From Rhodospirillaceae bacterium (lineage in GTDB: Bacteria; Pseudomonadota; Alphaproteobacteria; Dongiales; Dongiaceae): a DNA stretch of 64,000 nucleotides. Positions within the stretch are counted from its first letter, which is position 1; every line of letters starts with the position of its first letter. Both the position numbers and the translations under genes were made by a program. The stretch is taken from NCBI GenBank assembly GCA_008012315.1, contig SSEL01000023.1, positions 62,001 to 126,000 of the forward strand. Direction: 5' to 3'. Shown here piece by piece: positions 51,688 to 59,540 of the stretch. The notes under the pieces were generated by a model. The model was not told the origin of the DNA. It saw nothing but the letters and a program-made list of their open reading frames with translations, and ran no database searches.

Positions 51688-52440
51688 ATGGCTTTCCGAA
51701 TTTGGATGAGTGGCGTTGGCGCGCTGGCACTGGCGCTGTCGGGTTGTGCGACGCCGAATGAAGGCGGTCCCAATGCGACGCAGCAGGCCACGGCCACCGG
51801 CCCTGCCGCCTGCATGCAGATCAATGCCGATAATATCGACACGAATTATGGCGGCACGGTTGCCGAAGGTGCGGCCATCTGGGGCCTCGTCGGCGCCGCC
51901 GTCGGCGCCTTGGCGGGTGCCGCGACCGGTGGTGGCAGCGGGGCTGCGACCGGTGCCGCGATCGGCGCCGGCGCCGGCGGTGCCTATGGCGCGGTCAGTG
52001 GCGTGCAGACGGCCGAAGCCAAGAAGCGATATGCTGTGCAGGAAGCGCAGTTGGACTGCCAGATCACGGCGGCCAAGGCGGATAACGAGAAGCTCGCCAA
52101 GATGGTGACGAGCATGCAGGCCGCCGTACAGCAGACCGAAAAGAAACTGGCAGATCTCGAAAGCGCCTATGCGAATAAGCGCATGTCGAAGGAACAGGCG
52201 CAGAAGGAACTCGCTTCGGTGGATGAAAGTGCTGCCCAGATTCAGCGCAGCGTGGATTCGATGAAGAAGCGCCGGGACGAATATCTGCAGGCGCGCGCCA
52301 GCACGCAGAATGCAGCCAACAATTCCTTGAATACGGCCGAACTGGATAAGCAGATCAGCCAGCTCAACAGTCAGATCGCCAGCGCCGAAAGCGATCTCAA
52401 CCGGCTGATGGCCCAGCGCAAGGTTGCGCAGGTCGGCTGA
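51688..52440 (+). CDS. lipoprotein with glycine-zipper and coiled coil
   Basis: A 250-residue protein. A short signal ends in the lipobox LSGC (lipidated Cys about residue 20). Next is a glycine/alanine-rich hydrophobic stretch (about 62-100, AAIWGLVGAAVGALAGAATGG...) of the glycine-zipper type known from outer-membrane lipoproteins, then a long coiled coil (about 108-245, with KLADLESAYANKRMSKEQAQKEL and a final DKQISQLNSQIASAESDLNRL). It has no Asp after the lipid cysteine (ATP follows), so outer-membrane sorting is expected. By position after the TagR-like gene it is a TagQ-like candidate. Start 51688 is preferred; an upstream ATG at 51667 has its ribosome site too close. Confidence 0.78.
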   Translation: MAFRIWMSGVGALALALSGCATPNEGGPNATQQATATGPAACMQINADNIDTNYGGTVAEGAAIWGLVGAAVGALAGAATGGGSGAATGAAIGAGAGGAYGAVSGVQTAEAKKRYAVQEAQLDCQITAAKADNEKLAKMVTSMQAAVQQTEKKLADLESAYANKRMSKEQAQKELASVDESAAQIQRSVDSMKKRRDEYLQARASTQNAANNSLNTAELDKQISQLNSQIASAESDLNRLMAQRKVAQVG

Positions 52441-52460
52441 GCGGATAGGTAACCGGAAAT

Positions 52461-52982
52461 ATGGTGCGGATGGACATGCGGAAGGTTGGTTGGTTGCTGG
52501 GTGCCGGCATGCTGTTTCTTGGCGGTTGTTCCTGTACGGGCGATCCTCGGCTCGATGGATATAGCTGCGGCCAGGCGGGCATCAATGGCGGTCTCTATAA
52601 CCAGCGGGTGACGCAAAAGCAGCAATCGCTCGAAGACGCCCAGGACACGAAGGTCCAGCAGCAGCGGCAGCTCGACGATCTGAAGGCGCAGCAGCAATCG
52701 CAGCAGCAGGATATCGATAAGATCTCCACACAGCTCGCCAGCCTCGACCAGGACCTGAACCAGCTCAATGCAAAGATCAAGACCGCACGGTCGAACAAAT
52801 CCGTCAATCAGACCAAGCTGACGCAATTGCAGCAGGATATCGACCAGGTCAAGTCGCAGACCTCGCTGGCGAAGGCGGATACCTTCAGCTCAGAAGCGGA
52901 CCGGCAGCAGGAATTGCAGCGTCTGCAGAAGAAATACGACGACCTGCAGAAGGAATTGATGCTGATTACCGGTGGGACCTGA
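52461..52982 (+). CDS. small coiled-coil lipoprotein
   Basis: A 173-residue protein with a signal and lipobox (WLLGAGMLFLGGC, residue 23 lipidated), a short Cys-containing segment (SCTGDPRLDGYSCGQAGINGG) and then an uninterrupted Gln-rich coiled coil to the C-terminus (QRQLDDLKAQQQSQQQDIDKI and so on). Possible starts are 52461, 52470 and 52476; the first is listed. It is the last gene of the cluster, 20 bp after the other lipoprotein, and both have the same layout (lipid anchor plus coiled coil), so they may form a heteromeric periplasmic rod. No function is recognised. Confidence 0.72.
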   Translation: MVRMDMRKVGWLLGAGMLFLGGCSCTGDPRLDGYSCGQAGINGGLYNQRVTQKQQSLEDAQDTKVQQQRQLDDLKAQQQSQQQDIDKISTQLASLDQDLNQLNAKIKTARSNKSVNQTKLTQLQQDIDQVKSQTSLAKADTFSSEADRQQELQRLQKKYDDLQKELMLITGGT

Positions 52983-53235
52983 TCACAAGCCGCATCTGCC
53001 CTTCATCTTCTTGCCGTTTCCGCAATAACCCTTGAGAAATCCCGCATGGATTTTTGCCAGCGTGGAGCCGACCGTCTCGCGCGATGTCGGTAGGCAGACA
53101 GTACGGCTGTCTGATGCCTTTTGGTGATTTTGCAAAGTCGATCTGCACACCTAGAATGATGAAGACCCCTGCAGTCGCCTGCAGAAAGAATGGGTGCAAA
53201 AGAGCGGAACAGGGATATTGGGGAGATTTACTTTC
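52983..53235. other. intergenic region with SEC-C-like minus-strand remnant
   Basis: No confident gene lies here. On the minus strand a 55-codon frame (GTG start, stop at 52983-52985) ends in GYCGNGKKMKGRCGL, which matches the CGSGKKYKKCCG core of SEC-C zinc motifs except for a missing first cysteine. There is no clear ribosome site, so it may be a decayed gene or chance. On the plus strand GGGGAG at 53220 is the ribosome site for the flavoenzyme, and CTGCAGTCGCCTGCAG forms a small inverted repeat around 53170. Confidence 0.35.
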
Positions 53236-55191
53236 ATGCCGCAGATGTTTCCGAATCTCTTTTCGCCCTTCCGGATCAAAGGGATCGACATCCGCAACCG
53301 CATCGTTTCCACCGGCCATGATACCGATCTTGCGCGGCACGGCTTGCCGAGCGATGCGCTGATCGCCTACCAGCGCGCCCGGGCCAAGGGCGGCGCCGGG
53401 CCGATCATCGTCCAGGTCGTCGGCGTGCATGACACGGCGCGATATACAACGGAAGTGCTCATGGCGTCGGACGATGCCTGCATCCCTTCCTTCAAGGCGC
53501 TGTTCGAGGCGATCAAGGCTGAGGGCGCCCGGGTTTTCGTGCAGTTGTTCCATCCCGGCCGCGAATTGCTGGGGCGGCGCAATGGCGTCCAGCAATCGGC
53601 CTATTCGGCATCGCATGCGCCGGCCGAACGTTTCCGCATCGTGCCGCGCATGCTGAGCGGGCAGGAGATCAACGACATCATCCAGGGCTATGGCTCGACG
53701 GCCCGCCGCCTTGCCGCAGCCGGCGCCGATGGCGTGGAGATCGTCGCCAGTCATGGTTACCTGCCGTCGCAATTCTGGAATGCAAAGATCAATGCACGCC
53801 GGGATGGCTATGGCGGCTCGCTCGACAATCGCCTCCGCTTCACGCGGGAGGTCATCGCCGCCATCCGTGGACAGGTGCCGCCTGAGCTGATCGTCGGCCT
53901 GCGCTTCTCCTGCAACGAATTCGATGCCGATGGCCCGTCAGAGGATGACATGCTGGATGTCTGCCGGGGTCTGCAGCAGGATCTCGACTATTTCAATGTC
54001 ATTGCCGGCACATCGGCCTCGGCTTCCGGCGCCGTGCATATCGCCCCGCCGATGAGCGTCGAGAATGCCTATCTGGCGCCTTTCGCAGCGGCTCTGAAGA
54101 AAGCCGTCAACAAGCCGGTCATCGTGGCGGGGCGGATCAACCAGCCGCAGGATGCCGAAAAGATCATCGCTGCCGGCGCCGCCGATCTATGCGGCATGAC
54201 CCGGGCCATGATCTGCGATCCGGAGATGCCGGGCAAGGCTGAGGCCGGTCGTGTCGATGATATCCGCGCCTGCATCGCCTGCAACCAGGCCTGCATCGGT
54301 CATGCGCAACTGGGGCTGTCGATCTCCTGCATCCAGCATCCGGAAACCGGGCGGGAATTGACCTATGGAACGCGCCAGCCAGCGGCCCGGTGCCGCAAAG
54401 TGATGGTAGTGGGCGGCGGTCCCGGCGGCATGAAGGCGGCGGCCGTGGCGGCGGAGCGGGGACATGACGTCACGCTGCATGAAAAGTCATCGCGCCTGGG
54501 CGGTCAGGCCTTGTTGGCGCAGTTGCTGCCCCATCGCACCGAGTTCGGTGGCATCGTCACCAATCTCGCCCGTGAAATGGAGCTGGCCGGCGTGACGGTC
54601 AGGACGAACAGTCCCGTCACGGCGGAAATGATTGCCCACGAAAAGCCCGATGCGGTAATTCTGGCCACCGGCAGCCTGCCGCAAATGCCGGAATTCGACC
54701 AAGGCAAGGGTACTTCCATCCTGCTCGGCGACGATCTGGTGGCCGGCAAGGTCCGGACCGGCAGCAGGGCTGTGGTCTATGACTGGCTCGCCGATTGGCG
54801 CGGCATGGGCATTGCTGAAAAACTCGCGACCGAAGGCGTGCATGTCCGGCTTGCGGTCAACGGCGCCTGTCCCGGCATCAGCATCCAGAATTACGTGCGG
54901 GATACGACGATCGGCCGATTGCACCGGCTGGGCGTGGAGATGCTGCCTTTCATGCGCTTTTATGGTGCGGAGGGAAAGACGGCCTTCTTCCTGCATACGG
55001 CATCTCAGGAGCCGGTCATGCTGGAGGATGTCGACACCGTCGTCGTCGTCGCGCCACACCGGCCGGTGGATGATCTGCTGCAGCCAGTTCGGACGCTGGG
55101 AATCGAGGTGTTTCCGATCGGCGATGCGGTGACGCCGCGCACCGCCGAGGAAGCGTTGTTCGAAGGACTTGATCTTGCGACCAAGCTTTAG
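53236..55191 (+). CDS. TMADH/2,4-dienoyl-CoA-reductase-like flavoprotein
   Basis: A 651-residue enzyme, the third of its type in the window. The FMN barrel starts at MFPNLFSPFRIKGIDIRNRIVSTGHDT; the active-site loop is VASHGYLPSQFWNAKINARRDGYGG. The iron-sulfur loop CIACNQACIGHAQLGLSISC has the canonical CxxCxxxCx11C. The FAD/NAD domain starts at VMVVGGGPGGMKAAAVAAERG. It differs clearly in sequence from the copies at 2438 and 5591, so it is an old paralogue and probably has another substrate. ATG 53236 lies 10 nt after GGGGAG. A GNAT gene follows 8 bp after its stop. Substrate unknown; amine demethylation or enoate reduction are both possible. Confidence 0.82.
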   Translation: MPQMFPNLFSPFRIKGIDIRNRIVSTGHDTDLARHGLPSDALIAYQRARAKGGAGPIIVQVVGVHDTARYTTEVLMASDDACIPSFKALFEAIKAEGARVFVQLFHPGRELLGRRNGVQQSAYSASHAPAERFRIVPRMLSGQEINDIIQGYGSTARRLAAAGADGVEIVASHGYLPSQFWNAKINARRDGYGGSLDNRLRFTREVIAAIRGQVPPELIVGLRFSCNEFDADGPSEDDMLDVCRGLQQDLDYFNVIAGTSASASGAVHIAPPMSVENAYLAPFAAALKKAVNKPVIVAGRINQPQDAEKIIAAGAADLCGMTRAMICDPEMPGKAEAGRVDDIRACIACNQACIGHAQLGLSISCIQHPETGRELTYGTRQPAARCRKVMVVGGGPGGMKAAAVAAERGHDVTLHEKSSRLGGQALLAQLLPHRTEFGGIVTNLAREMELAGVTVRTNSPVTAEMIAHEKPDAVILATGSLPQMPEFDQGKGTSILLGDDLVAGKVRTGSRAVVYDWLADWRGMGIAEKLATEGVHVRLAVNGACPGISIQNYVRDTTIGRLHRLGVEMLPFMRFYGAEGKTAFFLHTASQEPVMLEDVDTVVVVAPHRPVDDLLQPVRTLGIEVFPIGDAVTPRTAEEALFEGLDLATKL

Positions 55192-55199
55192 GAGTGATG

Positions 55200-55673
55200 A
55201 TGCAAAAACCAGCAACGCCCATCGTTGAACGTGCCGATCCGCGCCTGCCGGCCGTCACCGCGCTCGTTGCCGATCTCGACGTCTATATGACGGCGCTCTA
55301 TCCAGCGGAGAGCAATCACCTGCTGGATATCGAGGCCCTGGCGGCGCCGAATATCCGTTTCTTCGCCGCCCGGCTGGACCAGGATTACCTTGGTTGCGGC
55401 GCGATCAGGATCCATGAAGGCGCGTTCACCGAGATCAAACGGATCTATGTTTCACCGAAGGCGCGCGGGCTTGGTCTCGGTAAACATATTCTGAACGTCC
55501 TGGAAGCCGAGACACGCAAGCTCGGCCTGCCGCTGATGCGGCTGGAAACCGGTGTCTATCAACCCGAAGCGTTGGCGCTGTTCGAACGGTCGGGCTTCAC
55601 GCGGTGCGGGCCTTTTGCCGATTATCCGACCGATGATCCCCTCAGCGTTTTCATGGAAAAGCGACTTGATTGA
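55200..55673 (+). CDS. GNAT-family N-acetyltransferase
   Basis: A 157-residue acetyltransferase. The acetyl-CoA-binding motif A is clear: EIKRIYVSPKARGLGLGKHILNVLEAE (R/QxxGxG/A as ARGLGLG), followed by LMRLETGVYQPEALALFERSGFTRCGPFADY, the motif-B end of the GNAT fold. It uses acetyl-CoA to acylate an amine substrate, here unknown. TAGGAG (containing the upstream gene's stop) is 5 nt before ATG 55200; ATG 55197 and GTG 55194 are less well spaced. It is probably co-transcribed with the flavoenzyme. It converges with the lysR pseudogene, the stops being 4 bp apart. Confidence 0.9.
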   Translation: MQKPATPIVERADPRLPAVTALVADLDVYMTALYPAESNHLLDIEALAAPNIRFFAARLDQDYLGCGAIRIHEGAFTEIKRIYVSPKARGLGLGKHILNVLEAETRKLGLPLMRLETGVYQPEALALFERSGFTRCGPFADYPTDDPLSVFMEKRLD

Positions 55674-55677
55674 TGGC

Positions 55678-56456
55678 TTAACTGGGCTGTTGCTGCCTGG
55701 CGGCTGCGACGATCCAGTCGCGGAAATCGAGCACGACCGCATTGGCGGCATAGCGATGCGGATAGACGAAATAATACATGTGTTCACCGGCGATGGGCCG
55801 GTTCAGCGGGACATGCAACGCGCCTGACTGAATCTCCTAGGCGAACAGGAAATGCGGCACCAGGCCGATGCCCAACCCGGCCTTTGCCGCCTGCGCCACC
55901 ATGGAAAACTGATCGAAACGGGCACCCAGCAAAGGCGAACCGATGGTCACGCCCTGCTGCTCGAACCAATGCTTCCAAGACCAGGGCCGTGTCACTTCAT
56001 GCAGCAGGGGAAATTTCATCATGCCCTGCGGCGACTTCAGCTCGCGAAGGCTTGGCAGTGTGGGGCTGCAGACCGGAATCAGCTGCTCGCCGAAGAGCGG
56101 CTCGACACTGGCGCCCGGCCAGATCGGCTCACCGTAATGGATGGCGGCATCCAGCGGGTCTTCGTCGAATGAGAAGGGCTGTGGTCTTGCATAGCAGGAG
56201 ATGACCGTATTGGGACGCGTGGCACGATAATCTTCCAGCCGCGGGATCAGCCATTTCATGCTGAAAGTCGAGAAGACGCCGAGATTGATGGTGCCGGCTT
56301 GTCCGCCCGACCCGTAGGCCATCACCTGCAAGGTGCTCTGTTCGAAGCCGCTCAGCAATTTGCGGACATCCTGAGCATAGGTGCTGCCCGCTTCCGTCAG
56401 GATCAGACGCTGGCGAATGCGGTCGAAGAGCCGGACCTGGATCGCGTCAATGGTGG
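55678..56456 (-). pseudogene. lysR-type regulator pseudogene (HTH lost, in-frame stop)
   Basis: The minus strand encodes an LTTR effector domain from QVRLFDRIRQRLILTEAG through GTINLGVFSTFSMKWLIPRL to GIGLVPHFLFA, similar to GcvA-type regulators. The first ~50 residues with the helix-turn-helix are missing: homology begins at about 56450, right beside a hairpin. After LFA there is TAG (55837-55839), and the same frame then continues with a sensible C-terminal end (IQSGALHVPLN ... FRDWIVAAARQQQPS) to TAA at 55678-55680. So both an N-terminal deletion and a nonsense mutation are visible. It would not bind DNA. Confidence 0.82.
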
Positions 56457-56480
56457 GCCCAGGTGGCGAACCACCTGGGC
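56457..56480. repeat. perfect 10-bp hairpin at the lysR deletion junction
   Basis: GCCCAGGTGG and CCACCTGGGC pair perfectly around CGAA. It lies 8 bp after the acyl-CoA synthetase stop and exactly where the lysR remnant loses homology. No T-run follows on either strand, so it may be a weak terminator, a repeat-element scar or a deletion hot spot. Confidence 0.6.
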
Positions 56481-56488
56481 AAACAAGG

Positions 56489-58618
56489 TCAAACGGCTTC
56501 GACGACCAGGGCGTCGGCGGCAACAACGCCGCGTTCCATCGGCAGGACCATGATCGGATTGACGTCGATTTCGACGGTCTTATCGAGGTGATCGACGGCA
56601 TATCGGGCGACGGCTTCGATCGCCTCGACCAGCGCCGGCAGGTCTGCCTTGGGGCGGCCCCGGAAGCCGTCGAGCAGCGGGAAGGTCTTCAACCGGCGTA
56701 TCGCCGCCTCGATCTCCTGCCGGCTGACCGGCAGCAGCAGCCGGCTCGCATCGCGCAGCAATTCGACCAGGATGCCGCCGGCGCCGATCACCAGGACCGG
56801 GCCGAAATGCGGATCGACCGTCACGCCGACCAAGACCTCGGCCAAACTATCCTGCACCATCGGTTCCAGCAGGAAGCGGTCGAGTTGCAATCCGGGCTTA
56901 TAGGCGGCCACCCGGCGGCGCATTTCCGCTGCCGCAGCAACCACGGCCGCTGCATCGGGAAGATTAAGGGCGACGCCGCCGGCTTCGGTCTTGTGCGGCA
57001 GATCGGCGCTGAGCGCTTTCAAGGCGAAGGGACCCTGCATGGCCTCGGCGGCATTGCTCAGATCCGCCGCAGCCACGTCGCGGCCTGCGGGGATCGGCAG
57101 GCCATAGGCGGCGAGCCGGGTCTTGCTTTCAAGCTCATCGAGAATCCGCCTGCCCGTCAGGACAGGCTTCGGCGCGGCGGCCGGCGGCAATGGCAGGTCG
57201 CCGGCATCGATGCGGCGGCGAAACGCCTCGTAAGCCGCCAGATGGCCGAGGACAGCGAAGGCGTCATGCACGCCCTGAAGAGGAATGAGGCCTTCCTCCA
57301 GCACCTGAAGGCGCATGGGCTCCGGCATCGATTCCGAACTGACGCAAGCGACGGCGCCGGGAATGCCGGTCTCCCGGCTGGCCTTTCCCATGGCACGCAC
57401 CATCGCCTGCATGGGTTCGCCGATTTCCGTGCCGAGTTCGGGCCGCGGATGATCGATGACCAAGGCCCCCATATCGTAGCCGGTGCTTAGCATATGGGTG
57501 AACATCGGCGTCAGCAGCTCTTCCCGTCCCCAATAGCCGGCGGTGAAATCCAGCGGGTTGGAGGTGCTGCCGTAATCCGGCAGCAGCGCATTGACCGCAT
57601 CGATCTGTGCCCTGGTCGGTTCGGGCAGTTCCAGCCTGGCGGCAGAGGCAAAATCGGCGGCCATGCCATTGTCGCCGCCGGAGCTGGAAAAGACCGTCAA
57701 GCGACGGCCTTTCGGCAGGATGCCTGTCGAAAGGGCCTTCAACAGTTCCAGGAAGCGCGGCACCGAATTTGCCGTCTGGATGCCGAGGCGTTCGAAGAGC
57801 GTGTCATAGAGCTCATTCTGCCCGGCGAGCGAGCTGGTATGGCTGGCCGCCACCTTTGCGCCCAGGTCGGAAACACCGACACGGAAGGCCGCAAGCGGGA
57901 TCTTGCGCGCATGGGCCTTGAGGCAGGCGGCCGAGAAAGCAGCGATGTCGCGGATGCCTTCCATGAAGATGCCGATCGCCGTCACATTGGGGTCTTCGAT
58001 CAACGCCTCGATATAATCCTCGAATCCGAGCACGGCCTGGTTGCCGGCGCTGATGATATAGCTGAACGGCACTTGGCGCTGGTTCATCGAGAGATTGATG
58101 CAGAGATTGCCGCTTTGCCCGATGACGGCCGCTCCCCGCGTCGTCCTGCTGCCGAGATAAGGGACGGACCAGAGGCTGCCATGATTGACGTAATTGATGA
58201 TGCCGAAGCAATTCGGCCCGCCGATGGCCAGATCGCCGGCCGCCGCTAGCAGCTTTTCATTGCGTTGATGGCCGATCTCGCCCAGTTCGGCAAAGCCGGA
58301 AGCATAACAGACCGCCCCGCCGGCGCCCATCTTCGCCAAATGGCCGACGATCTCTACCGTGGAATCGGCCGGCACGCTGATGAAGGTGGCATCGGGAGCG
58401 ACCGGCAGATCCGTTATCTGTCGCACGCAAGCGATGCCTTCGATCTCGTTCTTGCGGGGATGCACTGCATACATCTCGCCGGCATAGCCGGCGGCGCGGC
58501 AGACCTTGATGGCCCAGCCGGCGCGATCGCCGCCGATAAAGGCGATGTGTCGCGGATTGAGCAGCCGCGTGATGTTCAACTGCCGCGCCGAGCGGGATGT
58601 TCCGGCTTGCGCCAACAT
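56489..58618 (-). CDS. NDP-forming acyl-CoA synthetase (acetate-CoA ligase, ADP-forming family)
   Basis: A 709-residue fusion of alpha and beta parts. The N-terminal CoA-binding domain (NPRHIAFIGGDRAGWAIKVCRAAGYAGEMYAVHPRK) and succinyl-CoA-ligase-like domains (GGPNCFGIIN; GAAVIGQSGNLCINL; FSSSGGDNGMAADFA) are followed by an ATP-grasp domain from about 490 (PFALKALSADLPHKTEAGGVALNL; DPHFGPVLVIGAGGILVELLRD; EIDVNPIMVLP). It makes or uses an acyl-CoA with ATP/ADP through a phosphohistidine. In this operon of CaiA- and CaiD-like enzymes it could activate the substrate as its CoA thioester. AGGGGAAAGGCATC precedes the ATG. It is 96 bp downstream of the TetR gene. Confidence 0.87.
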   Translation of the reverse strand: MLAQAGTSRSARQLNITRLLNPRHIAFIGGDRAGWAIKVCRAAGYAGEMYAVHPRKNEIEGIACVRQITDLPVAPDATFISVPADSTVEIVGHLAKMGAGGAVCYASGFAELGEIGHQRNEKLLAAAGDLAIGGPNCFGIINYVNHGSLWSVPYLGSRTTRGAAVIGQSGNLCINLSMNQRQVPFSYIISAGNQAVLGFEDYIEALIEDPNVTAIGIFMEGIRDIAAFSAACLKAHARKIPLAAFRVGVSDLGAKVAASHTSSLAGQNELYDTLFERLGIQTANSVPRFLELLKALSTGILPKGRRLTVFSSSGGDNGMAADFASAARLELPEPTRAQIDAVNALLPDYGSTSNPLDFTAGYWGREELLTPMFTHMLSTGYDMGALVIDHPRPELGTEIGEPMQAMVRAMGKASRETGIPGAVACVSSESMPEPMRLQVLEEGLIPLQGVHDAFAVLGHLAAYEAFRRRIDAGDLPLPPAAAPKPVLTGRRILDELESKTRLAAYGLPIPAGRDVAAADLSNAAEAMQGPFALKALSADLPHKTEAGGVALNLPDAAAVVAAAAEMRRRVAAYKPGLQLDRFLLEPMVQDSLAEVLVGVTVDPHFGPVLVIGAGGILVELLRDASRLLLPVSRQEIEAAIRRLKTFPLLDGFRGRPKADLPALVEAIEAVARYAVDHLDKTVEIDVNPIMVLPMERGVVAADALVVEAV

Positions 58619-58714
58619 GATGCCTTTCCCCTTATTGCGTTTATTTCTTCGGCCGCAAGGCCTGCCAATCGGCTTTGTTGGCCAGCCAGGAGACCATTTT
58701 TGAACATTATTCCC

Positions 58715-59503
58715 TCACGCCCGAGCAGACTTTCGCCGTGGCTTGGTGCGTTGTGTCGTTGATGTCGTGGAGGAGGCTGTATCGGCTTGCTCGCCCGTCC
58801 GCCGGTCCTGGCTGATCTCCGCCGCAGCTTTGGCGATGCGTCCCTGCACGGAATCGGTGGCAGCCTTGAATGCCGGCGCCTTGCGCTTGGGAGTCGGCTT
58901 CTCGCCGAAAAGATTGAGTACCCAATCGCTGACGATCTCGGTTGCCTCATCGAGCGAATAGGCTTCGTTATCCATGATCCAGCCCATCCAGAAGCCATCG
59001 ATCATCTGCGCATAGGTCAAAGCGGCGCGCTTTGCGTCGATCTCGATGCCGCGCTCCGCCGCCGCCTGTTCCATCATGCGCTGAATCCAGGACCGGTAAC
59101 GCCGGTAGAGCTTGGCGTGCAATTCTCCCATGCTGTCGTTCCAGGGGACGACGCCGCAAAAGGCAAGCCAGACCAAAGCATGTTCGCGGCTGGTCGCCGA
59201 GCGCATGAAGGTGACCGAGGTCGCCGCCAGAAGCCGCTGCACCGGATCGGTGCCGACAGCCCGGATCGCCTGCCTGGTGTCTTCGTCAGCCTCGGCCGTC
59301 TGATGACGGAAAGCTTCCAGCAGCAGATCGTCCTTGCCCTTGAAATAGTGCCCGATCAATCCGCGGGACAGGCCGGCCGCTTCGCAGATGGTCTGTACCG
59401 TCGAATTGTGATAGCCGATGGTGGCGATCGATTTGATCGTTCCCTTGATCAAGTCCTGTCGTCGCGCAATGATCGTCTTCGTACGTTTGGCGGCTGTGGC
59501 CAT
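58715..59503 (-). CDS. TetR-family regulator, BetI-like, with basic C-terminal tail
   Basis: A 262-residue repressor. The helix-turn-helix is at residues 14-60 (RRQDLIKGTIKSIATIGYHNSTVQTICEAAGLSRGLIGHYFKGKDDLL), close to BetI, the choline-responsive repressor; the C-terminal ligand domain (ALVWLAFCGVVPWNDSMGELHAKLYRRYRSWI) also fits BetI. Unlike BetI (about 195 residues) it has an extra tail of 60 residues rich in K, R, A and T. GGAG precedes the ATG within a tandem repeat. It is the fifth gene of the transporter/CaiD/CaiA operon and is likely to control it, with a trimethylammonium compound as a plausible ligand. Confidence 0.9.
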   Translation of the reverse strand: MATAAKRTKTIIARRQDLIKGTIKSIATIGYHNSTVQTICEAAGLSRGLIGHYFKGKDDLLLEAFRHQTAEADEDTRQAIRAVGTDPVQRLLAATSVTFMRSATSREHALVWLAFCGVVPWNDSMGELHAKLYRRYRSWIQRMMEQAAAERGIEIDAKRAALTYAQMIDGFWMGWIMDNEAYSLDEATEIVSDWVLNLFGEKPTPKRKAPAFKAATDSVQGRIAKAAAEISQDRRTGEQADTASSTTSTTQRTKPRRKSARA

Positions 59504-59508
59504 AGGCT

Positions 59509-59540
59509 AACTCCGATATTCCCTAGCTCCGGTATTCCCT
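59509..59540. repeat. 16-bp tandem duplication at the CaiA-like/tetR junction
   Basis: Two adjacent 16-bp units, AACTCCGATATTCCCT and AGCTCCGGTATTCCCT (14 of 16 identical), span the acyl-CoA dehydrogenase stop codon. On the coding strand each supplies a GGAG; the second copy acts as the tetR ribosome site. Confidence 0.8.

Noticed and set aside
34682..52982. Type VI secretion locus
   Set aside because: PpkA/Tag-like proteins are present, but no TssB/C, TssJ-M, Hcp, VgrG or ClpV homologue occurs, and SrfB/SrfC are not T6SS components.
53160..53185. CTGCAG-centred inverted repeat as an insertion-sequence end
   Set aside because: It is short, has no partner copy in the window and no transposase gene is near.
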